Of a stretch of DNA of 46,286 nt, positions 14,841-23,710 are shown piece by piece. A model generated the notes under the pieces. The model searched no databases and was not told the origin of the DNA. It saw only the letters and a program-made list of their open reading frames with translations. How positions within the stretch are numbered: the first letter of the stretch is position 1; every line of letters begins with the position of its first letter. Source of the stretch: a virus. The position numbers and the translations under genes are program-made. Location: the IMG/VR virus record IMGVR_UViG_3300003322_000810, positions 1 through 46,286 of that record. The stretch is one strand, 5' to 3'.

Positions 14841-15259
14841 TGTCCGTCTCAGAGCGCGCGCTCATGGAGTCCGATCTTATCGATATTGTCGAGGGCGAGT
14901 TCGCCCTACCCGTAGTCCTGCGGGGGCCAGACGGCGAGACGTACGATAAAAACGCGAATGACCCTACCGGAAATACTCCACTCATGGGCAATGTACTCTA
15001 TGACTCGCGCCGCGAGACACCAACCGAAGGCGGTGTCATGGTGACCAAAGAGATGGTCGTCACGCTCCGCCGCACGAGCTGCCCACCCGATTTACTGGTG
15101 GCAACCCGTTTAGACAAGTGGGAAATCAGAGTCCCGCAGAATCCAACCGCAGGCGCACCCATGGTGTCGTATATGCTTGGCCCCTCCAAGTCCCCCGACT
15201 TCGGCCAAACCATAGGAACCATACGCCTGTATCCCAAGAGAGCGAAGCAAAGCGCATGA
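14840..15259 (+). CDS. Probable head-tail completion protein
   Basis: 139 residues, soluble, with a repeated beta pattern (MVTKEMVVTLRRTSCPPDLL, KWEIRVPQ). Position and size match neck or head-tail joining proteins of contractile-tailed phages. It is coupled to both neighbours by overlaps. Assignment by context only. Confidence 0.5.
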   Translation: MSVSERALMESDLIDIVEGEFALPVVLRGPDGETYDKNANDPTGNTPLMGNVLYDSRRETPTEGGVMVTKEMVVTLRRTSCPPDLLVATRLDKWEIRVPQNPTAGAPMVSYMLGPSKSPDFGQTIGTIRLYPKRAKQSA

Positions 15260-15951
15260 CAGTCCAAGCGGTCAAAACAGCACTACAAGCACTACTCAAC
15301 GCAAACGCCTCTACCGATTTTTTTGTCATCGGCGCACAGTCCCAAGGTATAAACTCCGAGGACGTATATGATCGGCCAATGGTTCAAGTCTTCCTCTCAC
15401 AAACCGATTTCGACGAGTCCCGGTCGCCCCGTATCGGCAAAGTCACCGGACTCGCGACATTTCGAATTGAGCTTACAATCGCAAGTCCGTCCATCGTAGA
15501 CGTAGCCACACTCGACGATCCGACCTCAACACAAGGCCAAATCGCCGCAGCACTCGCCGCCTCATTCGAGGCCATGGACGTCGCTGATGCCGCCATGGAT
15601 AACCTGTACTCGAAGGTCTGGAATATCCTGCACAACCCTCAAAATAGAAACTTTGGCATAGACCCGTCCGTCTTTCAGGTATCCGATAATTGGATACCGA
15701 CATTCCGCAAAGGCGCGCCTTTACAGCGCGGCGAGGTAGTCGTTATCTCGGCCAACCTCAGTCTTCAATGCAAAATCGTCGAGTATCCGCAGTCCGCAAC
15801 CGAAGTGCCGGGACTCGCAATAGACACCGTAATCAACGCGACCATAGACCGCACAGCCGTACCGGCGGACGGAATTGCCGCCACATTCGGCAACCCACCC
15901 ACAAGCCCGAAATACGACCCGGCCCGACAGGGCGCAAAGGTAGGAACCTGA
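15256..15951 (+). CDS. Probable tail terminator or neck protein
   Basis: 231 residues from the ATG overlapping the previous stop (ATGA). The N-terminal helix (TVQAVKTALQALLNANAS) followed by a beta region is the usual pattern of tail-terminator/neck proteins (lambda U, Mu gp37-like). It is the last sizeable gene before the sheath. Family not proven. Confidence 0.5.
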   Translation: MTVQAVKTALQALLNANASTDFFVIGAQSQGINSEDVYDRPMVQVFLSQTDFDESRSPRIGKVTGLATFRIELTIASPSIVDVATLDDPTSTQGQIAAALAASFEAMDVADAAMDNLYSKVWNILHNPQNRNFGIDPSVFQVSDNWIPTFRKGAPLQRGEVVVISANLSLQCKIVEYPQSATEVPGLAIDTVINATIDRTAVPADGIAATFGNPPTSPKYDPARQGAKVGT

Positions 15952-15952
15952 T

Positions 15953-16015
15953 ATGACAGACCTCGAAGGCATCATCAATCCGATGCGCCGCCGAATAATC
16001 CGGAGGAAAAACTAA
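15953..16015 (+). CDS. 20-residue mini-gene ending at the sheath start
   Basis: ATG 15953 to TAA 16015, immediately followed by the sheath ATG. The peptide ends in a basic stretch (MRRRIIRRKN) and its last codons contain the CGGAGG site used by the sheath gene. It may couple translation into the sheath gene, or be chance. Confidence 0.3.
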   Translation: MTDLEGIINPMRRRIIRRKN

Positions 16016-17605
16016 ATGCCCATAACCCCCAGCTCTCTCGCGGCAGGTGTCGCGGCAGGCGTAACCAACGTCCAGTTTACCCCGAGCGCGCAGGTACTCG
16101 CCCGTAACCTCTTGGTCATCGGCACCGGTCTACCCGCAAGCTATACCGCCAACAATATCGTGGTCGCCGTCCCGCAGCTTATCACGAGCCCCGCTCAGGC
16201 AAACGCGCTGTATGGTGCAGGCTCCATGCTCGCACGCCTCATCGCCGCGGCCTTCGTTGGCACCAACGGCGCGGTACCGATTTACGCATTCCCCGAGACC
16301 GAGAACTCCGCCATTGCAAATGGCGTCATCACGTTCACAGCGTCGTCCCCGGCAGCTGGCAGCCTCAATATCTATATCGCGGGAACCCGGTATACCATCA
16401 CGACCGAAACTACCGACACCCCAACGACCTTATCGAGCAAGGCCCAGGCTCTCATAAACGCCGACCCGAACTCGCCGGTTATCGCCGCCGGGACTACCAC
16501 CCTCACGCTCGCGGCCAAGTCCAAAGGCATATGGGGGAATTTCATCAGTTTGGCCATCGCAAGCCAGCCCGGAGATACACTCCCGTCCGGCATCGGTGGA
16601 TCGGTCACAACTCCGATGGCATCCGGCGCGGGTGTTCCATCGGCATTCGCCACCGACCTGTCAAACGGTCTCGGCTCAGGATCGAATCAAAACCTGCTCC
16701 CCAACGGTCAGCAGGTTACCGACATAGTGCATGGCTACATGCAAGACTCGACCGTTATGGCCGCACTGTCGACCTACAACGGCGTCGCCAACGGTTTCAC
16801 CGGCAACTACGACCGCATCGTGGGCCGCCCCTTCCGTGTCCTCATGGGTGACACAACCACATCGAGCCAGCCATCAACCCTGCTCGCCACCGCGACCGCA
16901 AACATGACCGACCGCACTAACGGTATCGTAGCCGTTCCCGGATCACTCACGCACCCGGCAGAAATCGCGGCCGTAGCGATCGGCGTCATGGCGCGCATCA
17001 ACGCTACCCGCGCCGAGCAGAATTATGTCAACGAGGTTCTCTCGGGCGTTGATCCTGGATATGCCGCCAAGCAGGCCGGTACCCGATGGACCGACGACTA
17101 CTCGGTGCGCAACACCGCGGTATCAGGTGGCATCAGCCCGACGGTTGCGCAAGGCTCCGTCGTCAAACTGCAAAACGTGGTCACGTTCTACGCGGCCAAT
17201 ACCGGCGTTGCCGCGACCTCGAACGCATACCGGGAAATGGTAAACATCTCCAAAATGCAAAATATGATTTCGGCCACGAAGCTGAATTTCCAGTCCGAGA
17301 AGTGGCAGGGCTACACCATCGTGGGCGATGTGGCGAACGTGACGAACATCAACAGCCGCCAGAAGGCCCGCGATACCGGGTCTGTCGTTGATGACCTCGT
17401 GGCACTTGCCTATGCCTTCGCCGCAAACGCCTGGATTTACACACCCGATTTTACTATCGATGCGCTCAAGGCAGGCACCGCCGTACAGGTTCGAACCGGT
17501 GGCGACGGGTTTACGATCCAGTTGCCCGCAATCCTCTCGGGAGTCGGCAATATCATCGACGCAACTCTCAACCTCGATATCAGCCTCGCGGTGCTGAGTA
17601 ACTAA
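16016..17605 (+). CDS. Tail sheath protein (Mu gpL-like)
   Basis: 529 residues. The N-terminal NLLVIGTGLP, insertion domain rich in Thr/Ser (about 100-220), a middle domain with GRPFRVLMGD, and a conserved C-terminal region (NARQ-like NINSRQKARDTG, TIDALKAGTAVQVR) follow the Mu-type sheath pattern. It polymerises around the tube and contracts at infection. Strong GGAGG site and GC-rich codons suggest high expression. Its presence fixes the phage as a myovirus. Confidence 0.88.
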   Translation: MPITPSSLAAGVAAGVTNVQFTPSAQVLARNLLVIGTGLPASYTANNIVVAVPQLITSPAQANALYGAGSMLARLIAAAFVGTNGAVPIYAFPETENSAIANGVITFTASSPAAGSLNIYIAGTRYTITTETTDTPTTLSSKAQALINADPNSPVIAAGTTTLTLAAKSKGIWGNFISLAIASQPGDTLPSGIGGSVTTPMASGAGVPSAFATDLSNGLGSGSNQNLLPNGQQVTDIVHGYMQDSTVMAALSTYNGVANGFTGNYDRIVGRPFRVLMGDTTTSSQPSTLLATATANMTDRTNGIVAVPGSLTHPAEIAAVAIGVMARINATRAEQNYVNEVLSGVDPGYAAKQAGTRWTDDYSVRNTAVSGGISPTVAQGSVVKLQNVVTFYAANTGVAATSNAYREMVNISKMQNMISATKLNFQSEKWQGYTIVGDVANVTNINSRQKARDTGSVVDDLVALAYAFAANAWIYTPDFTIDALKAGTAVQVRTGGDGFTIQLPAILSGVGNIIDATLNLDISLAVLSN

Positions 17606-17617
17606 GGAGACGCTTAA

Positions 17618-18001
17618 ATGGCACGAGACACCAGCGGATCAATCATCCGCGTCAGCATAAACGGCGTATCATACGACGCCCTGTCCGACGCCGACTTTGG
17701 CGTTACCCCATCTCGATGGAAAAACGAGGCTGTCGCAACGTCTGGCCGCGCGATCCGCAAACGCACCCGTCAGGTCGAGGACGTCAAGAGCGTGACCATC
17801 GCCTGTAATGGCGACGAGCGCGTGGCACTCAAGTCCTACGCCGAGAATCAAATCGACGTGACTCTGTCGTACACCACGGCAGCAGGCGACACATATCGAG
17901 CGCAAGGCTGGATCGACTTCGAGACCTGGAACAACCAGGACAACAAAGCGACTCTGACCATGTTCCCGCGTCAAACATGGGATTCGTTCATCGCAGCTTA
18001 A
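17618..18001 (+). CDS. Tail tube protein (Mu gpM-like)
   Basis: 127 residues, the length of Mu gpM (118). The order of beta segments (SIIRVSINGVSYDA, KSVTIACNGDERVAL, NQIDVTLSYTTAAGDTYRAQG) fits tube proteins that stack as hexameric rings inside the sheath. It directly follows the sheath gene as in Mu. A tRNA gene begins 4 bases after its stop. Confidence 0.85.
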   Translation: MARDTSGSIIRVSINGVSYDALSDADFGVTPSRWKNEAVATSGRAIRKRTRQVEDVKSVTIACNGDERVALKSYAENQIDVTLSYTTAAGDTYRAQGWIDFETWNNQDNKATLTMFPRQTWDSFIAA

Positions 18002-18005
18002 TAAT

Positions 18006-18078
18006 CGCGGGGTAGATTAGTTGGCAAATCACCGGACTCATAATCCGGAATTCGCGGGTTCGAGTCCCGCCCCCGCAA
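18006..18078 (+). tRNA. tRNA-Met(CAT) with initiator features
   Basis: A 73-base cloverleaf. Acceptor CGCGGGG pairs with CCCCGCA leaving the C1:A72 mismatch. D stem GATT/AATC has A11:U24. The anticodon arm is CCGGA-CTCATAA-TCCGG, and the T arm is GCGGG-TTCGAGT-CCCGC. C1:A72 and A11:U24 are hallmarks of bacterial initiator tRNA. Of the three G:C pairs that mark initiators, 29:41 and 30:40 are present, but 31:39 is A:U. CCA is not encoded. The gene sits inside the tail operon, between tube and chaperone genes, and could be cut from the late mRNA. Methionine and tRNA-Ile2 (CAT modified) are the alternatives. Confidence 0.88.
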
Positions 18079-18209
18079 AACCCGGTTCACTCCGGCGCAT
18101 GGCACTGTAGAGAAAAGGCCCGAGCAGCAATCGTTAACTGTTGTGGCAGCCGGAAAATTAGACAGGCCACGGCACCCGCGCGAGCGGTTCATCGATAAAA
18201 GGAGTTTGT
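18079..18209 (+). other. Non-coding spacer after the tRNA
   Basis: 131 bases with no plausible gene. Short self-complementary pieces are visible (CCGG at 18082 with CCGG at 18092, GTGGC near 18142 with GCCAC near 18164). AAAAGGAG before the next ATG is the ribosome site for the chaperone gene. It may serve as the 3' trailer of the tRNA. Confidence 0.4.
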
Positions 18210-18647
18210 ATGGGTAAGTTTTCGCTCACCGGTGCCGAGTATAAAATCTCGGAAGAAACTGCAATCAAGCAGGTCAAAGAATTTTTGGAGTACTACGGTA
18301 AAGATCCCGACGAGGGCGATAAAGACAAACAGAAGTCCGTCGAGTCCATGCTAAATCGGATAGTCAAATACATCCGTCAAGGTTTTGTAGAGATTCGTCC
18401 CGACATGACCATCTACCAAAAAATCCAGCGACCCACCGCCGGAAGCACCGCGAGCGACATTACCTATCGAAAATTCAAAGGCTCCGACATCATCGAGAGC
18501 GAGGGCACCGACGAGACCAAGTTTGGCGAGCGTATCAATAATCTCTTGGGCCGTCTGTCCGGACTCGACCCATCCGTATTCGCCAAGGTGCTTGAGCCTA
18601 TCGACTCAAAAGTCAGTGAGGCAATCGGCGTCCTTTTTTTTCTGTAA
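18210..18647 (+). CDS. Tail assembly chaperone, short form
   Basis: 145 residues, acidic and helical, between tube and tape measure genes, where contractile and siphophage tails encode their chaperone pair (gpG/gpGT in lambda, gp41 region in Mu). The protein ends right after a run of eight T (18634-18641) with FFL and a stop, while the -1 frame stays open for 60 more codons. It likely coats the tape measure protein before tail assembly. Confidence 0.8.
   Translation: MGKFSLTGAEYKISEETAIKQVKEFLEYYGKDPDEGDKDKQKSVESMLNRIVKYIRQGFVEIRPDMTIYQKIQRPTAGSTASDITYRKFKGSDIIESEGTDETKFGERINNLLGRLSGLDPSVFAKVLEPIDSKVSEAIGVLFFL
18634..18644 (+). other. Programmed -1 ribosomal frameshift site
   Basis: Eight consecutive T followed by CTG and the zero-frame stop (18645-18647). 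Slippage by one base at TTTTTTT would continue reading as TCT GTA AGG and onward to the stop at 18823, making a 204-residue fusion. The location in the tail chaperone gene is the classic place for this event. Confidence 0.8.
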
Positions 18648-18655
18648 GGGCCACC

Positions 18656-18823
18656 ATGGCACGCCTCATGTACAATGTGGCGTATCGATACCATGACCTC
18701 GCCTATATCGAGAGTGCGGATATAACCCGGATACGATTCTGGAACTTCGGACATGAGGCGCTACTCAATGCGGAGATGCGAGAGCGCGAGGAAAACTTGA
18801 GGCGGTTACAGCGTGGCCAGTAG
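18656..18823 (+). CDS. Tail chaperone extension (frameshift product C-terminal part)
   Basis: Open in the -1 frame from 18641 to TAG 18821-18823. It begins independently at ATG 18656 (AAGGG upstream) to give 55 residues (MARLMYNVAYRYHDLAYIES at the start), or is made as the tail of the 204-residue frameshift fusion. The C-terminus is charged and helical (REREENLRRLQRG). It would bind the tail tube or tape measure protein, as the T part of lambda gpGT does. It overlaps the GTG start of the tape measure gene. Confidence 0.75.
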   Translation: MARLMYNVAYRYHDLAYIESADITRIRFWNFGHEALLNAEMREREENLRRLQRGQ

Positions 18824-20438
18824 AGATTTCGCGATAAGAACCATCCTCACCGCGAACGATGCCCAGCTAAAAGCCGCATTCGGAGATGCTGGGTCATCCG
18901 TCGCTAAGCTCGGCCGTCAACTCCAAAACGAGGCACGTCAAGCAACCTCAATGTGGGGCCGTTTGAAAAGCCAAATAAAAGACGGCCTCTTTATGGGTGG
19001 CGGCATGGCAATCGCAAACCGCGCAATCGGCTTCGTAACCGACAAAATCAAAAGCCTCGCGCGCGAGCTGCCCGATTTTGTGGAGAAGGCCGACAGTATC
19101 GGTAAATCATCGGCGAAACTTGGACTCACAACCGATGCGTTCCAGCGTCTCAGCTATGCTATGAACCTATCCGATGTATCAGCCGAGACCTTCGAGGGAA
19201 CGTTCAAAAAGTTAAACATGGGTCTCGGGCAGCTTAAAACATTCTCCGGCCCCATAGAGTCCGGCCTTAAGCGACTCAATCCACAGCTATCCCGCAATCT
19301 CCGATCAGCCAAGGACTCAACCGAGGCATTCTTACTTACCGCCGACGCCATCAAAGCGACGGTTGACCCCGCCAAACGAGCCGCGATCGCACAGGCCGTA
19401 TTCGGCAAACAGGGCCAAGAGCTGTTGCCTATCCTCATGCAAGGCCGTGAGGAGATAACCGCCCTCATGGACGAGACCGAGAAGTACGGCGAAATACTCT
19501 CGGGCGATACCATCGAGGCTGCGGGTAAATTCCAGGACTCGCAAAAGCGGCTCACCGCAAGCCTCACGCAAATCAAAGGCGTCGCACTTTCGACGTTGGT
19601 TACGACGCTTGAGCCGTTCGTCACAAAAATATCCGAGTGGGTTGCGGCGAATAAAGAACTCATCGGATCGAAAATAGACACGTTCCTAAAATCCTTCGTC
19701 AGCAAAGGCACCGAGTTTTTTAACATGATAAAGCCGCTACTTCCGGCGGTCATGGAGTTAGCGAAGTCGGTCGGCGGTTTCTTCGGTAAAGCATTCCAAG
19801 CCGCGCAGCCGCTGCTCGAAAAAGTACTTCCGGTAATCGGCCAGTTATTTGACGGTATCGGCCCCGCGCTCGTAACCGTAATCGATAAACTCACGCCGCT
19901 CATCACGACGCTTGCGGATCTCGTAGCTCAAGCCATCAGTTTCATCGTGGGAGACACCGAAGACAAACACGCTGCCATCGGCGTTCTTGAGCCTATTCTT
20001 GGTGGAGAGGTAGCCGCTCAAAAACGAGAATCGCAACACGATGCGCGCAAGGATATTCAAAACGCCATCAGTAGCGGCAATTTCTCAAACCTCGGGCAAT
20101 TCGCGGTCGAGCAACTTATCGCCGATCAAATGGACGACATGCGCCGTCGCCGCATTACCTCGTTCGGTCTCCCTTTCGGTTTCGACAAAGAGCAAGGCGT
20201 CGCCGAGGCGATGTCGCAACTCAACCCGCAGCAGCAGCAATGGGCGCGCGGCTTCATGGCTCCGAATCAAGGGCAACTCGGCGTGCAAAACTCTTTGAAC
20301 AATAACATCAAGGTTGAGGTTAACGGCGTCCCCGGCGCTCAAGTCAAAGTCACTCAGGATGTGGGTACTCAAACAACCTCGGCAGGCAAGACCGCACCGG
20401 CAATACCTACGCGCTCAAGGGGTGGCGACTTAGAATGA
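18813..20438 (+). CDS. Tail tape measure protein
   Basis: 541 residues from GTG 18813. Long helical stretches, a Gly-rich hydrophobic region (GLFMGGGMAIANRAIGFV, residues 47-65) and repeated hydrophobic segments in 280-390 are typical. The length sets tail length; at about 0.15 nm per residue this predicts a tail near 80 nm. It lies after the chaperone pair and before gpN, as in Mu. The C-terminal 60 residues are Gln/Thr-rich and may be removed. Confidence 0.85.
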   Translation: MASRDFAIRTILTANDAQLKAAFGDAGSSVAKLGRQLQNEARQATSMWGRLKSQIKDGLFMGGGMAIANRAIGFVTDKIKSLARELPDFVEKADSIGKSSAKLGLTTDAFQRLSYAMNLSDVSAETFEGTFKKLNMGLGQLKTFSGPIESGLKRLNPQLSRNLRSAKDSTEAFLLTADAIKATVDPAKRAAIAQAVFGKQGQELLPILMQGREEITALMDETEKYGEILSGDTIEAAGKFQDSQKRLTASLTQIKGVALSTLVTTLEPFVTKISEWVAANKELIGSKIDTFLKSFVSKGTEFFNMIKPLLPAVMELAKSVGGFFGKAFQAAQPLLEKVLPVIGQLFDGIGPALVTVIDKLTPLITTLADLVAQAISFIVGDTEDKHAAIGVLEPILGGEVAAQKRESQHDARKDIQNAISSGNFSNLGQFAVEQLIADQMDDMRRRRITSFGLPFGFDKEQGVAEAMSQLNPQQQQWARGFMAPNQGQLGVQNSLNNNIKVEVNGVPGAQVKVTQDVGTQTTSAGKTAPAIPTRSRGGDLE

Positions 20439-21733
20439 GCTGGCAGGACCGAATCCAACCAGACGCCGTTTTTATCTCACCCGAAGGCAATCTCTATCGT
20501 GCAAAATGGAGAGGGGACTCTATTACTGCCGAAAAGCGAGTCGCGCAATTCGACTACCCGAACGTCGACGGCACCGTGGTCCAAGACCTCGGCGTCAAGG
20601 GTTTTGACTGGCCGATGACCATCTACTTCGATGAGGACATTGACGCGGGCTATCTCGATCCGGACTCTACATCCTTGAAATTCTTCGAGTCGATCAAAGA
20701 GAAAGGCAGCGACGGTCGCGCAATCTGGAACGTCACGCATCCGATCTACGGCGTCCACGAGTTACAAGTCCTCAAGTTCGAGATGCAGGCCAACCCCGTC
20801 GAGTCCGGCGGCGTATTCCTTATCAACACAACCTGGATCGAGCCGATCGCTCAGAGGTCGGTGCTCTCAACGGCCGCCCGCGTTAACGGAATCGTCGCCC
20901 ACGTGGCGGAGTTCAACGCAATATCAGCCGCACAGGCCGCTCTCAACGCAATACAGAACATCCAGGACCAAGTCTATGCGCTCAAGTCCGGGTATCAGCA
21001 GGCGCTCAATCAAGTAAAATCCGCCATCGGCACGGCCAACGCGGCAGTCAACACCATCACCGAGACCGTAGACGCCCTGCTCGTTGCACCCGTCCTCGAC
21101 GTCGTAAGCGTCACCACGCAGATTCAAACCCTCGTCCAGTCGCCCGAGATAATCGGCGACAACCTCAATCAAGCAATCGGCGCGCTCAAATCCATGGCGG
21201 TCAATGTACTTTCGTTCCTACCGGTTGCAACTCCGGCGGACTCGGCTAAAAGCATCAACAGCCGAAACGTCGTCACCGCGATCGAGGCTGTGGCCCTTGG
21301 AATCTCAGGTGCCGCCGCACTCGTTGCCGCCGATGCTGAGTTGACCACGCGAGCCGAGGCAGTAACCGCGGTCAATGCCCTGTCTGATTTACTCGATACC
21401 GTTACCAACGCGCTCGACAACAGCCAGGCATACTACGATGGCGTCAATATTGAGGGACAGTATTTCAGTCAATCGAAGTCATACGCCAATCTCGCTGACT
21501 TGATTGCCGAGACACAAGCCTATCTCGGCGAGGTATCGTTCTCGCTCAAGGCCGTCAAAACGTATCCATTGGCATCAGGTCGCGCGAGCATGGAGATTGC
21601 AATGTCCGAGTACGGCGAGAAAGGCGTACCATGGGACGACGCGAATTTCGACCTGTTCATAAACTCGAACAACCTTATCGGTAACGATATTCTCTGGCTC
21701 CCGGCAGGTCGTCAGGTGGTGATTTATGTCTGA
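20435..21733 (+). CDS. DNA circularisation / baseplate protein (Mu gpN-like)
   Basis: 432 residues. The N-terminal 130 residues (a basic opening, then YPNVDGTVVQDLGVKG and a distal FLINTTWIEP) match the conserved N domain of Mu gpN-like proteins. The remainder is Ala-rich and helical. In Mu gpN is part of the baseplate; the circularisation name is historical. It overlaps the tape measure stop by 4 bases. Confidence 0.82.
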   Translation: MSWQDRIQPDAVFISPEGNLYRAKWRGDSITAEKRVAQFDYPNVDGTVVQDLGVKGFDWPMTIYFDEDIDAGYLDPDSTSLKFFESIKEKGSDGRAIWNVTHPIYGVHELQVLKFEMQANPVESGGVFLINTTWIEPIAQRSVLSTAARVNGIVAHVAEFNAISAAQAALNAIQNIQDQVYALKSGYQQALNQVKSAIGTANAAVNTITETVDALLVAPVLDVVSVTTQIQTLVQSPEIIGDNLNQAIGALKSMAVNVLSFLPVATPADSAKSINSRNVVTAIEAVALGISGAAALVAADAELTTRAEAVTAVNALSDLLDTVTNALDNSQAYYDGVNIEGQYFSQSKSYANLADLIAETQAYLGEVSFSLKAVKTYPLASGRASMEIAMSEYGEKGVPWDDANFDLFINSNNLIGNDILWLPAGRQVVIYV

Positions 21734-21917
21734 CACCAGTCACGCCGCGATACTTGCTCGCCATATTTCATGGGCAATCATCCGAGAACTCGGCGAGCAT
21801 CCACTCGTAGATTCGTTAAAACTCGCTGAAATTATTTCAGACGTGCTTTTATCAACTGAGAAGAAACAAGTTTTCGAACTGGCGCAAGAAAACCCATGGC
21901 GGTCTGATCATGGCTGA
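21726..21917 (+). CDS. Small hypothetical protein between gpN and gpP
   Basis: 63 residues, helical and mildly acidic (HPLVDSLKLAEIISDVLLST). Overlaps both neighbours by 8 bases, so it is translated within the tail operon. Not part of the usual Mu set; function unknown. Confidence 0.55.
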   Translation: MSDTSHAAILARHISWAIIRELGEHPLVDSLKLAEIISDVLLSTEKKQVFELAQENPWRSDHG

Positions 21918-22935
21918 TTTCTCTCTCGAGGTCGGCGGCTACAACATCAACGTGGATACGTTTCGCGCCAACCGAACCATCGACAGTATGGCAGACGTTT
22001 TTACCGCAACCGTCGCATGGACACCCGGACTCGACCCGAATATCGATCGCGTCTTAAAGCCGTACTCGTACCAGCCGTTTGAGCTAAAACTCTTCGGCGA
22101 GCTTATCCAAAAAGGCGAGGTCTACGACATCACGAACTCGCTGAAAGTCGGTGGCGGACGCACGAAAACATTCGTCGGCTACTCGTCGACCATCGTGCTC
22201 GTTGATAGTCAGCTCCCGCTCACCATGCGGCAGTTCGACGGGCAGTATATGTCCGGTATCGCATCAACAATTGCTCGCCAATTTGGCCTTACCTCATCTG
22301 GGCCGCAGGGAGTTTTATTCGATCAGATATGCCCCGGCCTCACCGAGAGCGCCGGTAAGTTCATCGACCGAATCGCGTTTCAGTCGTCGCTCTTAGCCAC
22401 GAATGACCGAAACGGCCAATTGATTTTTTACGATGCCCGAGAGCTATCGCGCATCCCGACCGTTGGAACTATCGAGGAAGGCCGAGACCTGCCGCAAGAG
22501 TTTGAGATTACCGCAGGCGGTCGTGATAGGTGGTACAATTATATCGCGGTCGGTGAGTCCGGAGACGCCGACGACATCCAGTCAACGGCGATAGACGCTC
22601 CTATTCCGCGAAAACGCGTTAACATTTTTACCGCCGACGATATTCCGCAAGGTAGCGCGGTCTCGGTTGCAAAGTGGCGCCGATCAAAACAGATTACACG
22701 CGCGCTCACCATACCGTTACCGCTGTCCTCGTGGAAAACCCCGAGCGGCGTTGTCTGGCGCCCCGGCATGATGGTGACCGTCGTATCGGACACGCTCGAA
22801 CTCGGAAACGGGTTTACATTCATGGTTCGTGAGACCGAGCACACGTTCGACTCGCAGGGCCAGCGATGCACGATCAAGGTTGTGCCGTATCAGGCATACA
22901 CCGGCGACAATCTGCCGTCTGGTCTATGGAGTTAA
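21910..22935 (+). CDS. Baseplate hub protein (Mu gpP/gp44-like)
   Basis: 341 residues, close to Mu gp44 (379). The region SMADVFTATVAWTPGLDP near the start and the later YDARELSRIP and YNYIAVGESGD segments fit hub proteins that form the trimeric centre of the baseplate and connect tube to spike. Position after gpN and before the gp45-like spike matches Mu order. Confidence 0.82.
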   Translation: MADFSLEVGGYNINVDTFRANRTIDSMADVFTATVAWTPGLDPNIDRVLKPYSYQPFELKLFGELIQKGEVYDITNSLKVGGGRTKTFVGYSSTIVLVDSQLPLTMRQFDGQYMSGIASTIARQFGLTSSGPQGVLFDQICPGLTESAGKFIDRIAFQSSLLATNDRNGQLIFYDARELSRIPTVGTIEEGRDLPQEFEITAGGRDRWYNYIAVGESGDADDIQSTAIDAPIPRKRVNIFTADDIPQGSAVSVAKWRRSKQITRALTIPLPLSSWKTPSGVVWRPGMMVTVVSDTLELGNGFTFMVRETEHTFDSQGQRCTIKVVPYQAYTGDNLPSGLWS

Positions 22936-22936
22936 C

Positions 22937-23494
22937 ATGGGCGAGCTAAGAGTATCCAAGGCCACCGGCCAGCAAAAGGTAGACACCGCCGTAAACTCGG
23001 CACAAGGCTCTGCCCAAACCCGATTCGTCCAGGTTGAGGGCGCGGGCGCTGGAACTCGCTATGTCCAGATCATCATGCAGGCAGGCGAGGATTGGTGTCC
23101 GCAGCCCGGTGACCGGGTATTCCTTGTTGACTCCGGTGGCCGCGTCTACGGCGTGGCAAGCTCGGATAAAATCACGCCCGCGGTAAATCCCGGCGAGGTC
23201 GAGCGGTACTCGTACAACTCATCGGGTGTAAAGCTCGCGCGGCATAAACTTAAATCGAACGGCAAACACCTGATAAAAAACGAGACGGCATCCGCAGACC
23301 TCAGGACCGGACTCGACAATCTGTTTACCGCGATAGACTCGTTTTCGAATGCGACCGCGCAGGCTGCGATTACATCCGGCGGTACGTCATCTGTATCGCT
23401 GGCGGCAGCTATCGTTGCGCTACAAACCGCGCTCAACTCAGCGGCGTCAGCGGCCAAAACCATCGTCGATAACGTTTTAGACAACGCGCCATGA
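22937..23494 (+). CDS. Baseplate spike / assembly protein (Mu gp45-like)
   Basis: 185 residues from ATG 22937 just after the hub stop. The middle shows an OB-fold-like pattern (GDRVFLVDSGGRVYGVASS), then a KLARHKLKSNGKHLI strand segment. The C-terminus is Ala-rich and helical instead of the usual spike tip. It likely forms the membrane-piercing spike or its base; the altered C-terminus leaves some doubt. Confidence 0.65.
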   Translation: MGELRVSKATGQQKVDTAVNSAQGSAQTRFVQVEGAGAGTRYVQIIMQAGEDWCPQPGDRVFLVDSGGRVYGVASSDKITPAVNPGEVERYSYNSSGVKLARHKLKSNGKHLIKNETASADLRTGLDNLFTAIDSFSNATAQAAITSGGTSSVSLAAAIVALQTALNSAASAAKTIVDNVLDNAP

Positions 23495-23594
23495 AAAACC
23501 GAGGCGCGAGGATTGATTTGGAGACTGTTTTATGAGCAAAGCCATATACTCGGATGCCCTAAATATAGTGTCGCCTCAAAATCGTTTTAAACGC

Positions 23595-23681
23595 CTTTGT
23601 AAATCTATACAAAGCAACAACTTACATAAACAAGTCAAATTGACATGTTATTCGCATAACGACTACGCTATAGGTAGCGTA
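23595..23681. promoter_or_regulatory. AT-rich control region with three inverted repeats
   Basis: Three perfect inverted repeats follow in close order: CTTTGTA/TACAAAG (23595-23614), GTTAT/ATAAC (23647-23660) and TACGCTA/TAGCGTA (23664-23681, loop of 4). They lie between the gp45-like and gp46-like genes, immediately before a predicted leaderless promoter. They could be operators or RNA hairpins. The 216 bases from 23495 to 23710 hold no convincing gene. Confidence 0.5.
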
Positions 23682-23695
23682 CCTACTACGAAATG

Positions 23696-23704
23696 TGGTA
23701 TATT
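23696..23704 (+). promoter_or_regulatory. Extended -10 promoter, predicted leaderless
   Basis: TGG plus TATATT (23699-23704); six bases later the ATG at 23711. No clear -35 box and no ribosome site. The same TGTGGTATATT string stands at the same distance from the ATG at 32042. Confidence 0.5.
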
Positions 23705-23710
23705 ATGGGC

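Noticed and set aside
17998-18192. Minus-strand frame over the tRNA-Met region
   Set aside because: Its RDSNPRIPDYESG stretch is the usual false translation of a tRNA read in antisense.
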